From positions 1-34,779 of the forward strand of contig CAYOLJ010000002.1 in assembly GCA_964404805.1 (NCBI GenBank): a stretch of DNA of 34,779 nt. Reading direction: 5' to 3'. Below the pieces are notes generated by a model. That model was not told the origin of the DNA. It ran no database searches and saw only the letters and a program-made list of their open reading frames with translations. The position numbers and the translations under genes were made by a program. Source of the DNA: Peribacter sp964404805. Its GTDB lineage: Bacteria > Patescibacteriota > Gracilibacteria > Peribacterales > Peribacteraceae. Shown one piece after another: positions 1-9,300 of this stretch; positions within the stretch are counted from its first letter, which is position 1, and each line of letters begins with the position of its first letter.

Positions 1-765
1 ATCGCTCTGCTGCGACCGGATTTCCAAATCCAAAACGCGTATTACGGCTTCGTACTGCGAATGGGAGAAATGAGTTTTCTCATCCCTACGTTCTTGCTCA
101 ACTCCATCTTGCCCATCGTGAGCGAGCGCAGAGAGAATGGTAAGGATACTCGTGACCTTTTAGGAAAAACATTCCTCGTCCTTCTTCTTTTGGGAACAAC
201 CGCCGGACTTTTTGCTGCGCTGTGGCCACGACCGCTCATTGCCCTGCTCACGACACGGGAATATCTCTCGACAGTGGATCATCCCGGTGCCGACACTGCC
301 CTCCGTCTCGCCAGTGTGCCAATGTTCCTCTACGGATTCATTCTCTTTTCGTTTTATATGGCATTGGTGCACGGGGAATGGCGGCGCCTGCTCGCCACTC
401 TCACTATTGGGGCCATTATCTCGGTGAGCAGTAACATGCTTCTTATCCCGCAACTCGGATTTGTCGGCGCGGCGACAACGGCCATCATTGTGCAATCACT
501 CTTAGTGAGCCTTCTCCTCCCTGCCACGCTCAAATACTCACGACCGTACTTTCCTCCATGGGCTTTTTTGCGTTGGTTTATCTTCACGCTCCTTCTTGCG
601 ATGATCCTCTGGCTCACGCGACCATTCCTTGCAAATGATTACCTGACATTCCTCGGGCTTGCCCTCGCCAGCCTTGTACTGGGAATTCTGCTCTGGGCTA
701 CGGGATTCATAAAGCTTCTAAGGGCTCTACATCGCCATTCGCTCGGCCTTGGGGAAACAGGCTGA
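1..765 (+). CDS. Oligosaccharide flippase family protein, C-terminal part (5' truncated)
   Basis: The reading frame is open from the first base of the window, so the gene starts outside it; the part present is 254 codons ending in TGA. The translation is very hydrophobic, with about six membrane segments broken by short basic loops such as SERRENGKDTRD. It has the general look of the C-terminal half of MATE/MOP-superfamily flippases (Wzx/RfbX or MurJ type), which move lipid-linked sugars across the inner membrane. The loop after the motif SILPIVSERRENG resembles the corresponding loop of those transporters. I cannot tell a Wzx-type O-unit flippase from MurJ without the N-terminal half. The promoter of the next gene overlaps its last codons. 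Confidence 0.75.
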   Translation: MALLRPDFQIQNAYYGFVLRMGEMSFLIPTFLLNSILPIVSERRENGKDTRDLLGKTFLVLLLLGTTAGLFAALWPRPLIALLTTREYLSTVDHPGADTALRLASVPMFLYGFILFSFYMALVHGEWRRLLATLTIGAIISVSSNMLLIPQLGFVGAATTAIIVQSLLVSLLLPATLKYSRPYFPPWAFLRWFIFTLLLAMILWLTRPFLANDYLTFLGLALASLVLGILLWATGFIKLLRALHRHSLGLGETG

Positions 766-777
766 ATCTGCTATAAT
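749..777 (+). promoter_or_regulatory. Sigma70-type promoter for the FN3 surface protein
   Basis: A perfect -10 hexamer TATAAT lies at 772-777. A weak -35 (TTGGGG, 749-754) lies 17 bp upstream, inside the 3' end of the flippase gene. Predicted transcription start is about 20 nt before the ATG at 802. Confidence 0.6.
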
Positions 778-801
778 AGTACGAAAGACACACCCAATCC
801 C

Positions 802-2175
802 ATGACTCGCCGAACTCTCTTCGCACTTGCTCTTGTCTGGGGCTTCATTGTCCCAGCATCTGTGTTTGCAGAAATGCCAGGGACCGTAACCGGCCTGCAG
901 GCTTACGGGCAGGATGATGGCTCCGTCATCGTGGAGTGGGTCCAAGTCGAAGGAGATATCGCCGAATATCGTGTGTATTTCAGCCAGAAATCCATTCTGG
1001 AAAATGATGGGTACTACGATGCTGTCGAAACGACCGAAGGTCCTGTCTCCATGCATATTCTCCAAGATGTTCCGTCAACATTCTCAACTGTGTACGTGAG
1101 CATAATGGCAGTGAATGCGTCAGGAGAAGAAAGCCCCTTCTTCACTGAAGAAGTGCGCGTAGACCGTGCAGTCAACCCGACATCCACTCCTTCATCTTCC
1201 GACCCCGATACTCCCGTCATGCCTCCAGCAGACACCCAGGCACCCATGTCTGCTTCTTCGGCACAGACAATGCCTCGCACAGATGCTCTGCATCTGCTTT
1301 CTGTACAAGCGCTCTCTGCGACCCGTGTCGTTCTTGCGTTTTCGGCAACGCCAATAATTGATCCTGCCTCTGCCCCCACTGCGTTTTCGATTATTGATTC
1401 GCAAGGATCCTCGCTACCTATCGAACAGCTCACTATTGATGGGAGAACTGCCATGGTGCAGACCATGCGTCAGGCCGCAGGAATGGTCTACCAAATGCGT
1501 CTGAGTGAGCCTCTTGCTGGTGAGGGAGGACTCATCCTTGACCCCATTGATCGCACGGCTTTCTTCACTGGGCATGGTACAGGGATCTCCCCTGAAGAAG
1601 CCGCTGCCCGCGCAGAAAGCCTGCCGCAGAATACTCCTTCTCAGCAGCCGACATCTCCTCTGCCAGGTATGTTGCAGCCTCAGACAGGAAGCCTACCCGA
1701 TGTGGTGAATTTCCGTCTCAATGCATCTCCGCAAAAAAATCAGCGCTTTATGGTGACCGGCCAGTGGGAGCTTGATCCCGCTACGCCCGATGGCGCCTTC
1801 ATTGTTGTGCGCCAGAGTCGTGATGGTGGCCGCACATTTAATACTCCAGAGTTTCTCTCTGGAGACCTAAACGGCGTGCAGATTCCCGATGTCACACCAC
1901 AGAACTTTGGTCTTGTGGTGTACGTAGCGAACGCCGAAGGAGAATCCTCGCCAGGTGTTTTCAAGGCTCTCTTCACTTGGAACACTCCTCAGCCGCCTGC
2001 ACCAGCCGCGGCAGTGGTATCAAGTGCATCCTCTCCCTCATCTTCTCCCTCATCTGTCACAGCACCTCCTACACCCAAAGTGAATAGCTTGTCGCAAACA
2101 GGGGCAGGCGCCATGGTTGGTATTGCCGCCCTCGGAGCACTTATGGGCTGGAGAAAGAGTAGGAAAAAGAAGTAG
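802..2175 (+). CDS. Secreted fibronectin type III-like surface protein with LSQTG sorting-type C-terminus
   Basis: 457 residues. Residues 1-23 form a signal peptide with a VFA cleavage site. Residues about 26-122 look like a fibronectin type III domain: the PGTVTGLQA opening, a W in strand B, and an AEYRVYF core. After a Ser/Pro/Thr linker comes a second beta-sandwich-like segment (about 163-255), then a third FN3-like one (about 300-397) ending in a long Pro/Ala/Ser stalk. The C-terminus has the tripartite layout of a sortase signal: LSQTGAG, a hydrophobic stretch, then a positive RKSRKKK tail. I infer a surface-anchored adhesion or structural protein. No enzymatic motif is visible. It has its own TATAAT promoter and is followed by a palindromic repeat. 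Confidence 0.75.
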   Translation: MTRRTLFALALVWGFIVPASVFAEMPGTVTGLQAYGQDDGSVIVEWVQVEGDIAEYRVYFSQKSILENDGYYDAVETTEGPVSMHILQDVPSTFSTVYVSIMAVNASGEESPFFTEEVRVDRAVNPTSTPSSSDPDTPVMPPADTQAPMSASSAQTMPRTDALHLLSVQALSATRVVLAFSATPIIDPASAPTAFSIIDSQGSSLPIEQLTIDGRTAMVQTMRQAAGMVYQMRLSEPLAGEGGLILDPIDRTAFFTGHGTGISPEEAAARAESLPQNTPSQQPTSPLPGMLQPQTGSLPDVVNFRLNASPQKNQRFMVTGQWELDPATPDGAFIVVRQSRDGGRTFNTPEFLSGDLNGVQIPDVTPQNFGLVVYVANAEGESSPGVFKALFTWNTPQPPAPAAAVVSSASSPSSSPSSVTAPPTPKVNSLSQTGAGAMVGIAALGALMGWRKSRKKK

Positions 2176-2191
2176 TTCGGTTTTTTCTCTC

Positions 2192-2361
2192 CCCTTTTCT
2201 CCTCTCTTTTTTTTCACTGAACCTCTCCCCCTAACCCCCTCTCCACGAGAGAGGGGGAATATGTATGTGTTTGTGATTGTCCCACTGTTTGAGGTACCCC
2301 CCTTCCTCCACAGGAGGAAGGGGGTCGGGGGGATGGAGGTTTGAAAAAAAAGAGGAAAGGG
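2192..2361. repeat. Nested imperfect palindromic element with two strong hairpins
   Basis: Outer arms (about 2192-2238 and 2321-2361) are imperfect reverse complements of one another, including matching pyrimidine/purine-rich edges. Inside lie two perfect hairpins: 9-bp arms at 2235-2243 and 2249-2257 (5-nt loop), and 12-bp arms at 2298-2309 and 2313-2324 (3-nt loop). The layout resembles REP/BIME or MITE-like elements. It could also end transcription of the FN3 gene. No open reading frame in it looks real. Confidence 0.7.
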
Positions 2362-2443
2362 CTGGGGGATGGAGGAAATTCCAGTAAATGAGACCGAAAG
2401 AAATGTGGCATTCCTAACCGAAAATTGTAAAGTAGCCTGCTCT

Positions 2444-3277
2444 ATGCAAGTGCCTCCTCACTTTCGACGTCCGCTCCTCATCTGCTGCGTCATCCTTCTT
2501 GGGGCATCGCTCGTTCTCATCCGTGAGCTTAAGCGAATTCCCAAAGGGAATCTGACAGTGCAATTCTTTGATGTAGGGCAGGGCGACGCCGCCCTTCTCA
2601 CGACTCCCTCAGGAAAAACTGTGCTCATTGATGGCGGGCCCGATCTCTCTGCTCTGGAGGCATTGGGGAAAAGCCTACCCCTCTCGCGCCGATCCATTGA
2701 TCTGCTCATCCTCTCGCATCCCGACCCCGATCACTTCACGGCGTTCCCGGAGGTATTTCGAAGGTTCAAAGTAGGTGCGCTCCTGCTCCCTGCAATACAG
2801 AATGACGAAGAGCCGTATAAGGCATTGCTCGCAATCGCGCGCGAGCAGGGCGTACCGCTCGTTGCTGCAGACCCGCAGCGAGATATCGATCTACAGGATG
2901 GCGTAATGCTCGACATTCTCTGGCCTCCGAATCCCGTACGCGGCGCCGAGGACAATGACAACTCCATCGTATTCCGCGCAATCTACGGTACCGGATCCAT
3001 TCTTTTTACCGGAGACCTCAGTGAAAAAGGAGAGGAGGTATTGCTCGCTTCCGGCATCGACGTCTCGGCACAGGTGTTGAAAGTTGGGCACCACGGCAGC
3101 CGTTTTAGTTCCTCCGAAGAATTTCTTGCCGCCGTCCATCCCCGTCTCTCCATTATTTCTGTAGGAAGAGACAATGACTACGGCCACCCACATCCCGATA
3201 CTCTGCAACGGTTGCAAGATGCCCACATTCCCGTGCGCAGCACGGCCCAGGATGGGGAAATTCAGCTCGTGTTTTGA
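2444..3277 (+). CDS. Membrane-anchored ComEC-like metallo-beta-lactamase-fold hydrolase
   Basis: 277 residues from the ATG at 2444. An in-frame ATG at 2369 would add 25 residues, but that start abuts the palindromic repeat and the extra residues look unlike a signal sequence. From 2444 the protein begins with one hydrophobic anchor (about residues 10-26), then the ComEC/Rec2-type opening FFDVGQGDA and IDGGP. The metal-binding motif SHPDPDHF is at about residue 92 and KVGHHGS at about 216. Length and motifs match the C-terminal hydrolase domain of ComEC, without the competence channel. Stand-alone members are usually predicted extracytoplasmic hydrolases, possibly nucleases. The substrate cannot be read from sequence. 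Confidence 0.8.
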   Translation: MQVPPHFRRPLLICCVILLGASLVLIRELKRIPKGNLTVQFFDVGQGDAALLTTPSGKTVLIDGGPDLSALEALGKSLPLSRRSIDLLILSHPDPDHFTAFPEVFRRFKVGALLLPAIQNDEEPYKALLAIAREQGVPLVAADPQRDIDLQDGVMLDILWPPNPVRGAEDNDNSIVFRAIYGTGSILFTGDLSEKGEEVLLASGIDVSAQVLKVGHHGSRFSSSEEFLAAVHPRLSIISVGRDNDYGHPHPDTLQRLQDAHIPVRSTAQDGEIQLVF

Positions 3278-3301
3278 TGGGGAAGAACTGGCTTCTATAA
3301 G
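3274..3301 (+). promoter_or_regulatory. Putative promoter for the nucleotidyltransferase gene
   Basis: TTGATG (3274-3279) and TATAAG (3296-3301) are separated by 16 bp. They overlap the stop region of the upstream gene and sit 17 bp before the ATG at 3319. Confidence 0.4.
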
Positions 3302-3318
3302 CCTTTAGAGCGTACGAT

Positions 3319-4623
3319 ATGCCCGTGAAAGTCTTTCTACTTCTCGCAGGCTTAAGCAAGCGCTTCTGGCCGCTGGCCGAAAAATCCCTCTTTCCTCTCT
3401 GTGGAAAAACCTTGCTTGAAATCCAAATCGAGCACCTGCGCGCCGCAGGCATCCAGGAAATAATCTTGATTGGAGGTAAACACAACATCGACCTCGCGCG
3501 TGCGGCGTGCCCTGACGTGCCTTCGATTGAACAAGAAGATCTCTCGCTCGGTATGCGCGGAGCAATGCTCAATGCCCTGCCAACCAGCAAAGAGCCTGTG
3601 ATGATTGTCGGAGGAAATGATGTCGTGGAACCTGCTGCCTACACAGCCCTCATTCAAGAGGCAACAACGAAAGGCGTTGATGGGGCGCTGCTCGCGAAGC
3701 GTGTTACGTCGTACTTTCCGGGAGGATATTTGGAGCTTACAGGGAATCGTATCTCGTCCATCATTGAGAAACCTGGCGCAGGCAAAGAGCCGAGTGATCT
3801 GGTCACTATTGTGGCGCATGTTCACAATCAACCGGCACTACTGCTCGATACTCTGCACAATGTGACAACGAACGACGACGACGGATACGAGCGCGCACTC
3901 GATACACTCTTTAAAACGAAGACGTACCACGCTGTGCCGTATGAAGGAGCTTGGCATCCAGTGAAATACCCCTGGCACCTGCTCTCCCTGCTGCAACATC
4001 AGCTTGCTGGGATCAGCAAGCCCGTCATCCATCCTACGGCCACTATCCACTCAACTGCCGTGATTGAAGGCAATGTCATTCTTAAAGAAGGCGTGCGTGT
4101 ATTCGCTCATGCCACAGTGGTTGGCCCGTGTGTCATCGGTAAGCGCAGTATTGTCGCCAATAACGCTCTTGTACGCGGTGCGAGTGTGGGTGACGATTGT
4201 GTTATTGGTTATTCTACAGAAATCAAATCGTCTGTACTGGCCTCGCATGTATGGACGCACATGACGTACATCGGCGATAGCGTCATTGGTTCGAATGTTT
4301 CTTTTGGGGGCGGGAGTCTTACGGGAAATTTGCGCTTGGATGAGGGAGACATTTCTTCGTTAGTAGGAGAGGAAAAAGTTTCTACAGGGCTCACGAAGTT
4401 TGGCGTGGTGGTCGGTGCCGATTGTCGCTTAGGAATTCGAACCATCATAAACCCTGGCATGAAGATTGGGGGAGGGACGTTCGTCGCAAGTGGGGTTCAA
4501 ATCAATAAAGACGTTCCTGAGCAGAGCTATGTTTCCATGCGGGAAGGGGAGATGTTCATCCGCGAAAATCGCATGTCCGTGCCTCTTCCTGAAGCGCGAA
4601 AAGGGTTCAAAAAAGGTATCTAG
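3319..4623 (+). CDS. Bifunctional NDP-sugar nucleotidyltransferase / left-handed beta-helix protein (GlmU-like)
   Basis: 434 residues. Residues 1 to about 230 form a nucleotidyltransferase (Rossmann-like) domain beginning VFLLLAGLSKRF, with the Lys-containing segment SLFPLCGKTLLE and a GGNDVV motif in the usual metal-binding place. The canonical GxGTR loop is altered to GLSKR. Residues about 235-410 are hexapeptide repeats of a left-handed beta helix, with the segment YIGDSVIGSNVSFGGGSLTG followed by NLRLD. That segment is typical of two-domain sugar-1-phosphate nucleotidylyltransferase/acetyltransferases related to GlmU. A role in UDP-GlcNAc or other nucleotide-sugar supply for envelope polymers is likely and would fit the nearby flippase. 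The exact sugar and nucleotide are not determinable. Confidence 0.75.
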   Translation: MPVKVFLLLAGLSKRFWPLAEKSLFPLCGKTLLEIQIEHLRAAGIQEIILIGGKHNIDLARAACPDVPSIEQEDLSLGMRGAMLNALPTSKEPVMIVGGNDVVEPAAYTALIQEATTKGVDGALLAKRVTSYFPGGYLELTGNRISSIIEKPGAGKEPSDLVTIVAHVHNQPALLLDTLHNVTTNDDDGYERALDTLFKTKTYHAVPYEGAWHPVKYPWHLLSLLQHQLAGISKPVIHPTATIHSTAVIEGNVILKEGVRVFAHATVVGPCVIGKRSIVANNALVRGASVGDDCVIGYSTEIKSSVLASHVWTHMTYIGDSVIGSNVSFGGGSLTGNLRLDEGDISSLVGEEKVSTGLTKFGVVVGADCRLGIRTIINPGMKIGGGTFVASGVQINKDVPEQSYVSMREGEMFIRENRMSVPLPEARKGFKKGI

Positions 4624-4991
4624 AAGAGAAAAAACGTACTTTTTGTGCAAAAAAGTTATCCACACACTTGTGGAAAGCGGAGGAGGGACGTTCTCCCCCC
4701 TCCACCACTCTTCTCCACGTAAAGCTTGGTATTTCCGCTCTATGAAGCTAAAAACCAGTTGTTTGACCTACTCTACATCTTCTCTTCTTCTTCTCCACAA
4801 GTTTTCCACACCTCCTCCACAATGAGAGAATCACCCAAAAAACGAGATTGGCTTGTAAAGAGGAAAAAATGAAACTATTACTCCCTCTTTCCACAGACTA
4901 CAATGGAACTCATGAATAGTTGTAGAGAGTCTACGATGATGACTAATTATATAAGTACCTTTTATTTATTTATCTACTAGGAACAAACCTT
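4624..4991. other. Candidate chromosomal origin (oriC) between the nucleotidyltransferase gene and dnaN
   Basis: This 368-bp stretch has no credible gene. It holds a cluster of DnaA-box-like 9-mers. A perfect TTATCCACA is at 4656-4664, a reverse-strand TTTTGCACA at 4644-4652 and TTTTCCACA at 4802-4810. Near matches are TTCTCCACG (4711-4719), TTCTCCACA (4791-4799), TCCTCCACA (4813-4821), CTTTCCACA (4887-4895) and a reverse TGTGGAAAG (4669-4677). A block of about 20% GC (4941-4980) follows and could be the unwinding element. A 5-bp inverted repeat GTAGA/TCTAC lies at 4922-4934. The position just before dnaN is typical of bacterial origins. dnaA itself is not in the window. Confidence 0.6.
4656..4664 (+). 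promoter_or_regulatory. Consensus DnaA box TTATCCACA
   Basis: Exact match to the high-affinity DnaA 9-mer. It lies 3 bp from an opposite-strand match to TTWTNCACA at 4644-4652. Confidence 0.65.
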
Positions 4992-6173
4992 ATGAAGCTT
5001 CTGTGTAAAACCTCCGATCTTCTTCAAGCACTCACGCTCGTGAGTCGTGCTATTAGTGGGCAGCAAGCACTCCCAATTTTAGGAAACATTCTTCTTGAAG
5101 CAGAAGGAAAGCGCTGCAAAGTGAGCGCAACCGATTTAGAGCTGAGTATTGTCACAAGTTTTGAGGCGTCGATTGAGAATGAGGGTTCGATCACTATTCC
5201 TTCCAAAGCAATTCTTAACTTTGCTCAGTACAACTCCGATCAAGAAGTTCTTCTCGAAACCAGCGAAGGCACACAACTCAAGTGCACATCTAAACACGCC
5301 AAAACTCTCATCGCAGGAGAAGCGGCCAGTGAGTACCCCACCATCACCCCCATTGAGAAACAAATCACGTTCACTCTTGATGCGATTCCCCTTCTTGATG
5401 CACTTCATCATGTGACATTTGCTTCAACAAAAACATCGCTTCGTCCCGTGCTTTCCGGTGTTTACCTTCATGCCGAAAAAGGCCACCTTACCTTTGTCGC
5501 AACAGATAGTTATCGACTTTCGGAATACAAGATCCTCACAAAAGCGTCGAACATTGATATTTCTTGCATCGTCCCCACCAAAGTTCTTGAAGAGCTAAAA
5601 TCAATCCTCTCTTCACGTAAACCAGAACGCGAAGAGAAAAGTAAGGATGGTGAAAAGGAGAAAGAAAAGAAAGCCAAAGCAGAGCCAACACTTTTGCCTG
5701 TTGAAGTGGCACTCAGCAGTCAACAGATCGAAATTCATATCGGCCCTACACACCTTCTTTCTCGTCTCATTGACGGCCGGTTCCCCGACTACAAGCAAAT
5801 CATTCCTAAAGAAGAAAAGACTACCATTCACCTCTCTGTGCGCGAGCTTGTGCCTATCGTCAAACGTATGCATTACTTTGCAAAAGAGATTAACAACAAT
5901 CTCACCTTTAATTTTTCGAAAGAGTCCGTACATGTAAAAACCCCTCAAACCCAAGCAGGCCGGGACGAAGCGACGTTCCCAGCCAAAATAAAGGGTGATG
6001 TGAATAAGATCGCCCTCAGCTCCAGTTATCTCCTTGATTTTCTCAGCCATACTGATGGCGAGAGTGAGGTGGAGCTCACGCTGACCGATAGTATGCATCC
6101 TGCCGTGTTTCGCTTCCCCAGCAATTCACTCTATCTCCATCTCATTATGCCGCTTCGCATACAGGAAGATTGA
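4992..6173 (+). CDS. dnaN: DNA polymerase III subunit beta (sliding clamp)
   Basis: 393 residues, near the family's usual 365-380. The opening MKLLCKTSDLLQALTLVSRA and the segment ALPILGNILLEA are the standard clamp N-terminus. ATDSYRLS occurs in the middle domain and the protein ends YLHLIMPLRIQED, close to the conserved MP(M/L)R terminus. The clamp encircles DNA and tethers DnaE (also in this window). A Shine-Dalgarno-like AGGA lies 9 nt before the ATG. One oddity is a strongly charged Lys/Glu-rich insertion at about residues 208-233 between the second and third clamp domains; it is probably a surface loop. The candidate oriC lies directly upstream. Confidence 0.95.
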   Translation: MKLLCKTSDLLQALTLVSRAISGQQALPILGNILLEAEGKRCKVSATDLELSIVTSFEASIENEGSITIPSKAILNFAQYNSDQEVLLETSEGTQLKCTSKHAKTLIAGEAASEYPTITPIEKQITFTLDAIPLLDALHHVTFASTKTSLRPVLSGVYLHAEKGHLTFVATDSYRLSEYKILTKASNIDISCIVPTKVLEELKSILSSRKPEREEKSKDGEKEKEKKAKAEPTLLPVEVALSSQQIEIHIGPTHLLSRLIDGRFPDYKQIIPKEEKTTIHLSVRELVPIVKRMHYFAKEINNNLTFNFSKESVHVKTPQTQAGRDEATFPAKIKGDVNKIALSSSYLLDFLSHTDGESEVELTLTDSMHPAVFRFPSNSLYLHLIMPLRIQED

Positions 6174-6215
6174 GATTGGTGGGGTGAATTTTGCAGTGGA
6201 AAATAAGGCATGACC

Positions 6216-6243
6216 TTGATTTTCTTCCTATTTCTTCTATACT
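6216..6243 (+). promoter_or_regulatory. Putative promoter for mfd
   Basis: TTGATT (6216-6221) and TATACT (6238-6243) are separated by 16 bp. The predicted leader of about 95 nt contains two possible hairpins: a GC-rich one around 6249-6274 and CTCCTCA/TGAGGGGAG around 6293-6315. Confidence 0.5.
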
Positions 6244-6344
6244 GACGCTGTCGACGCCTGGAAGAACAGGGCGACTCACATTCAGTATTCTCTCCTCATT
6301 TTTTGTGAGGGGAGTCAAAGTTTAGGTTCCTTAAACATCGTTTT

Positions 6345-9300
6345 ATGCAACCTTCTCTCCTCCTTGGGAGAGACACTCACCGGGAACTCAGCGAACTCCT
6401 GAAAAAGGAGCGTCGTCTTGTGCTTTCTGGAGCCAGTAATGAGACAGCGAAAGCGCTGCTTCTCTCACTCTTTCTCGAACAGCACCCACAGAGAACCCTA
6501 CTCCTCACTGGGCGAGAGGAGGAAACCGAAACACTCCAGCACTGGTTGCAGTTTTTTGACCAGGAAACTCATATCCTCCAACCAATCGAAAATGGAGAGG
6601 GTGAAGTACTCCCTGATGCTCTGCAGGTGTTTTTACAGTTTATGCAGGGGGAGGAGTCAACGAATGGAATTTTTCTGTGCGCGCGCGCGACGTGGGATCA
6701 GTCGTTTCCTCGGTTTGCGGAACTCATGGAACGGATACTTACACTCACGGTCGGTAGCGATATTCATTACACCACATTCATTGAAGATCTCATTGAGCGC
6801 GGATATCAGCACGGCGAAGATCTCTATCTCTCGCCCGGTGAATACCGACGCATTGGGGACGTATTCGACATCTTCCCTATTCAGTCCGACCATCCGTACC
6901 GCGTGTCATTCAATGTCGATCGTGTCGAGAAAATACTAACAGTGGATGCTGTCGATCTCTCGAAAACGAAAGACAACGAAAAGAAATTGCAGATTTTCCC
7001 TTTGCTCTATGAACACATGGTATCGCTGGCCGAACAGCTACCGGCAAAGGCACTTCTGGCAGTTGATGATCAGGATGATGTGGAGTTTCCGATGACGGCG
7101 ACGGCTCTACGGTTCACGCCGTTTCCGGAAACCGAAGATCACCACGCGCACTTGCGGTATCTCTCAGTATTGAAGTTCTACACGCTCACCGACTTTCTTA
7201 ATGATGTGCGCGATAAACTCACGCAAAAGTGGGCGATTTTCGTTGTGACCAAGCGATTGGATGAGTTGGAAAGCATTTGTAAGGAAGAACGCATTCCCTG
7301 TACGACGGAAGAGAAACGCTCACCGGGGACACTCACCTTGATCGGAGCGGAAGATGACGAAGTTCTCCCTCATTCACTACAAAATCCCGACCTCAAATTT
7401 GCCCTGCTCACGGATCGCGAGATTTTCTCACTCAAGAAAGCAGGCAAGCAACGCAGTATTCAGAAGCTTGCTCTCGATTTTATCACTTCGCTGGTTCCAG
7501 GTGACTACGTGGTTCATATGGAACACGGCATTGGTCACTTTGAAGGGATGACGCAGAAGGAGGTGGACGGGACAAATCGTGAGTATTTGGAATTAACCTA
7601 TGCCGAGGGTGACAAACTCTTCGTGCCTGTGGAGCAAGCAGATAAATTGAGTAAGTTCGTCTATGAGGAGGGCCAGGAACCGATTCTCACCCAGCTTGGG
7701 ACCAATGAGTGGAAGCGCGTGATGAAGAAAACAAAAGAAGAGACCGAGCAGATCGCAAAGGAACTTCTTCTCCTCTACGCCAAGCGCGCCAAGGCCAAGG
7801 GATTCGGGTTTGATGAGGATTCAGAGAAGCAGCGCAAGTTCGAAGAATCATTCCCGTACGAGGAAACACCAGGGCAGCGCAAGGCGATTGAGGATCTCAA
7901 GAATGATATGGAAGGTCCTCACCCGATGGATCGTCTTGTCTGTGGGGATGTGGGATTCGGTAAGACAGAAGTGGCCATGCGTGCTGCGTTCAAAGCTGTG
8001 CAGGGCGGTAAACAAGTTGCCGTTGTCGCGCCTATTACCATTCTCGCCGACCAACACTACCACAGCTTCCGCGAACGCATGTTGCCATTCGGTGTGCGGG
8101 TAGAAATGCTCAGTCGATTTAGAACGGTCAAAGAGCAAAAGGTCACGCTCGAGAAATTAAAGAAAGGACAGGCGGATATTGTCATTGGTACACATCGGCT
8201 TCTACAGGATGACGTGAAATTCCATAACCTTGGTCTCGTGATTGTGGATGAGGAGCAGCGATTCGGTGTGAAACAGAAAGAAAAGTTCAAGGACATGCGT
8301 GCGTCTGTAGACATTCTCACGCTCACAGCGACACCCATTCCCCGTACATTGAATTTAGGGCTCCACAAACTGCGCGACATCACTACCATCACTACTCCAC
8401 CTCCTGGCCGACTTCCCATTATCACTGAAGTCCGGCGCTATTCTAATTCTCTCATTCGTCACGCAATCATCTTTGAGCTCAATCGCAAGGGGCAGTCATT
8501 TATTCTCCACAATCGTGTCGAGACGATCGACGCCTTTGCTGACAAGCTTCGATTACTTATTCCTGAGGCCAAGTTCATCGTTGCACATGGGCAGCTCAAG
8601 GCCGATGATCTCGAGGCACGTGTTCTGGAATTCAAAGAAGGCAAGGTGGATGTGCTAGTGAGTTCAACAATTATTGAAAACGGTATCGACCTGCCGCGGG
8701 CCAATACGTTGGTCGTGGATCAGGCAGAACACTTCGGTCTTGCCCAGCTCTATCAGCTCAGAGGTCGTGTGGGGCGCAGTAAGGTGCAGGCGTACGCTTA
8801 TTTCCTCTATCATGGGCAGAGACTGCAGGACGACGCCAAGAAGCGTCTGAGGGCGATTGTGGAGGCCTGCGAATTGGGGAGCGGATTCCAAGTAGCCATG
8901 CGTGATCTCGAGATCCGCGGAGCCGGCGAGATTCTGGGGGCCAGTCAGTCGGGCACCATGAACACCGTAGGGGTGAGTCATTACCTGCGTATGCTCAAAG
9001 CAGCCGTGGAAGAGATGAAGGCCGGCGAGAAGAGCGAAGTCGAAGAAGAAATCTCTCCAGAGATTCTGTTGCCGGTGGAAGCCATGCTGCCTTCGTTCTA
9101 CATCACTGATGAACAGGAGCGCATCTCGGTGTACCAGAAACTTGCCGGCAGTGAAGATGAGGCGACGCTCAAAGAATTCGAAGAGGACCTACGTGATGAG
9201 TTTGGTGAGCCGCCACAACCAGTAAAGAACCTTCTTGCAGTGCTTCAGCTGAAACTCGTGTGCCGTCAGGTAGGAATTCTGCGCATCAAAATGGAGCACG

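Noticed and set aside
2369..2443. Earlier ATG for the ComEC-like gene
   Set aside because: It adjoins the palindromic repeat and adds residues unlike a signal sequence; the 2444 start gives a clean signal anchor.
5613..6098. 161-codon minus-strand frame inside dnaN
   Set aside because: It is a shadow of the well-supported dnaN gene with no independent signals.
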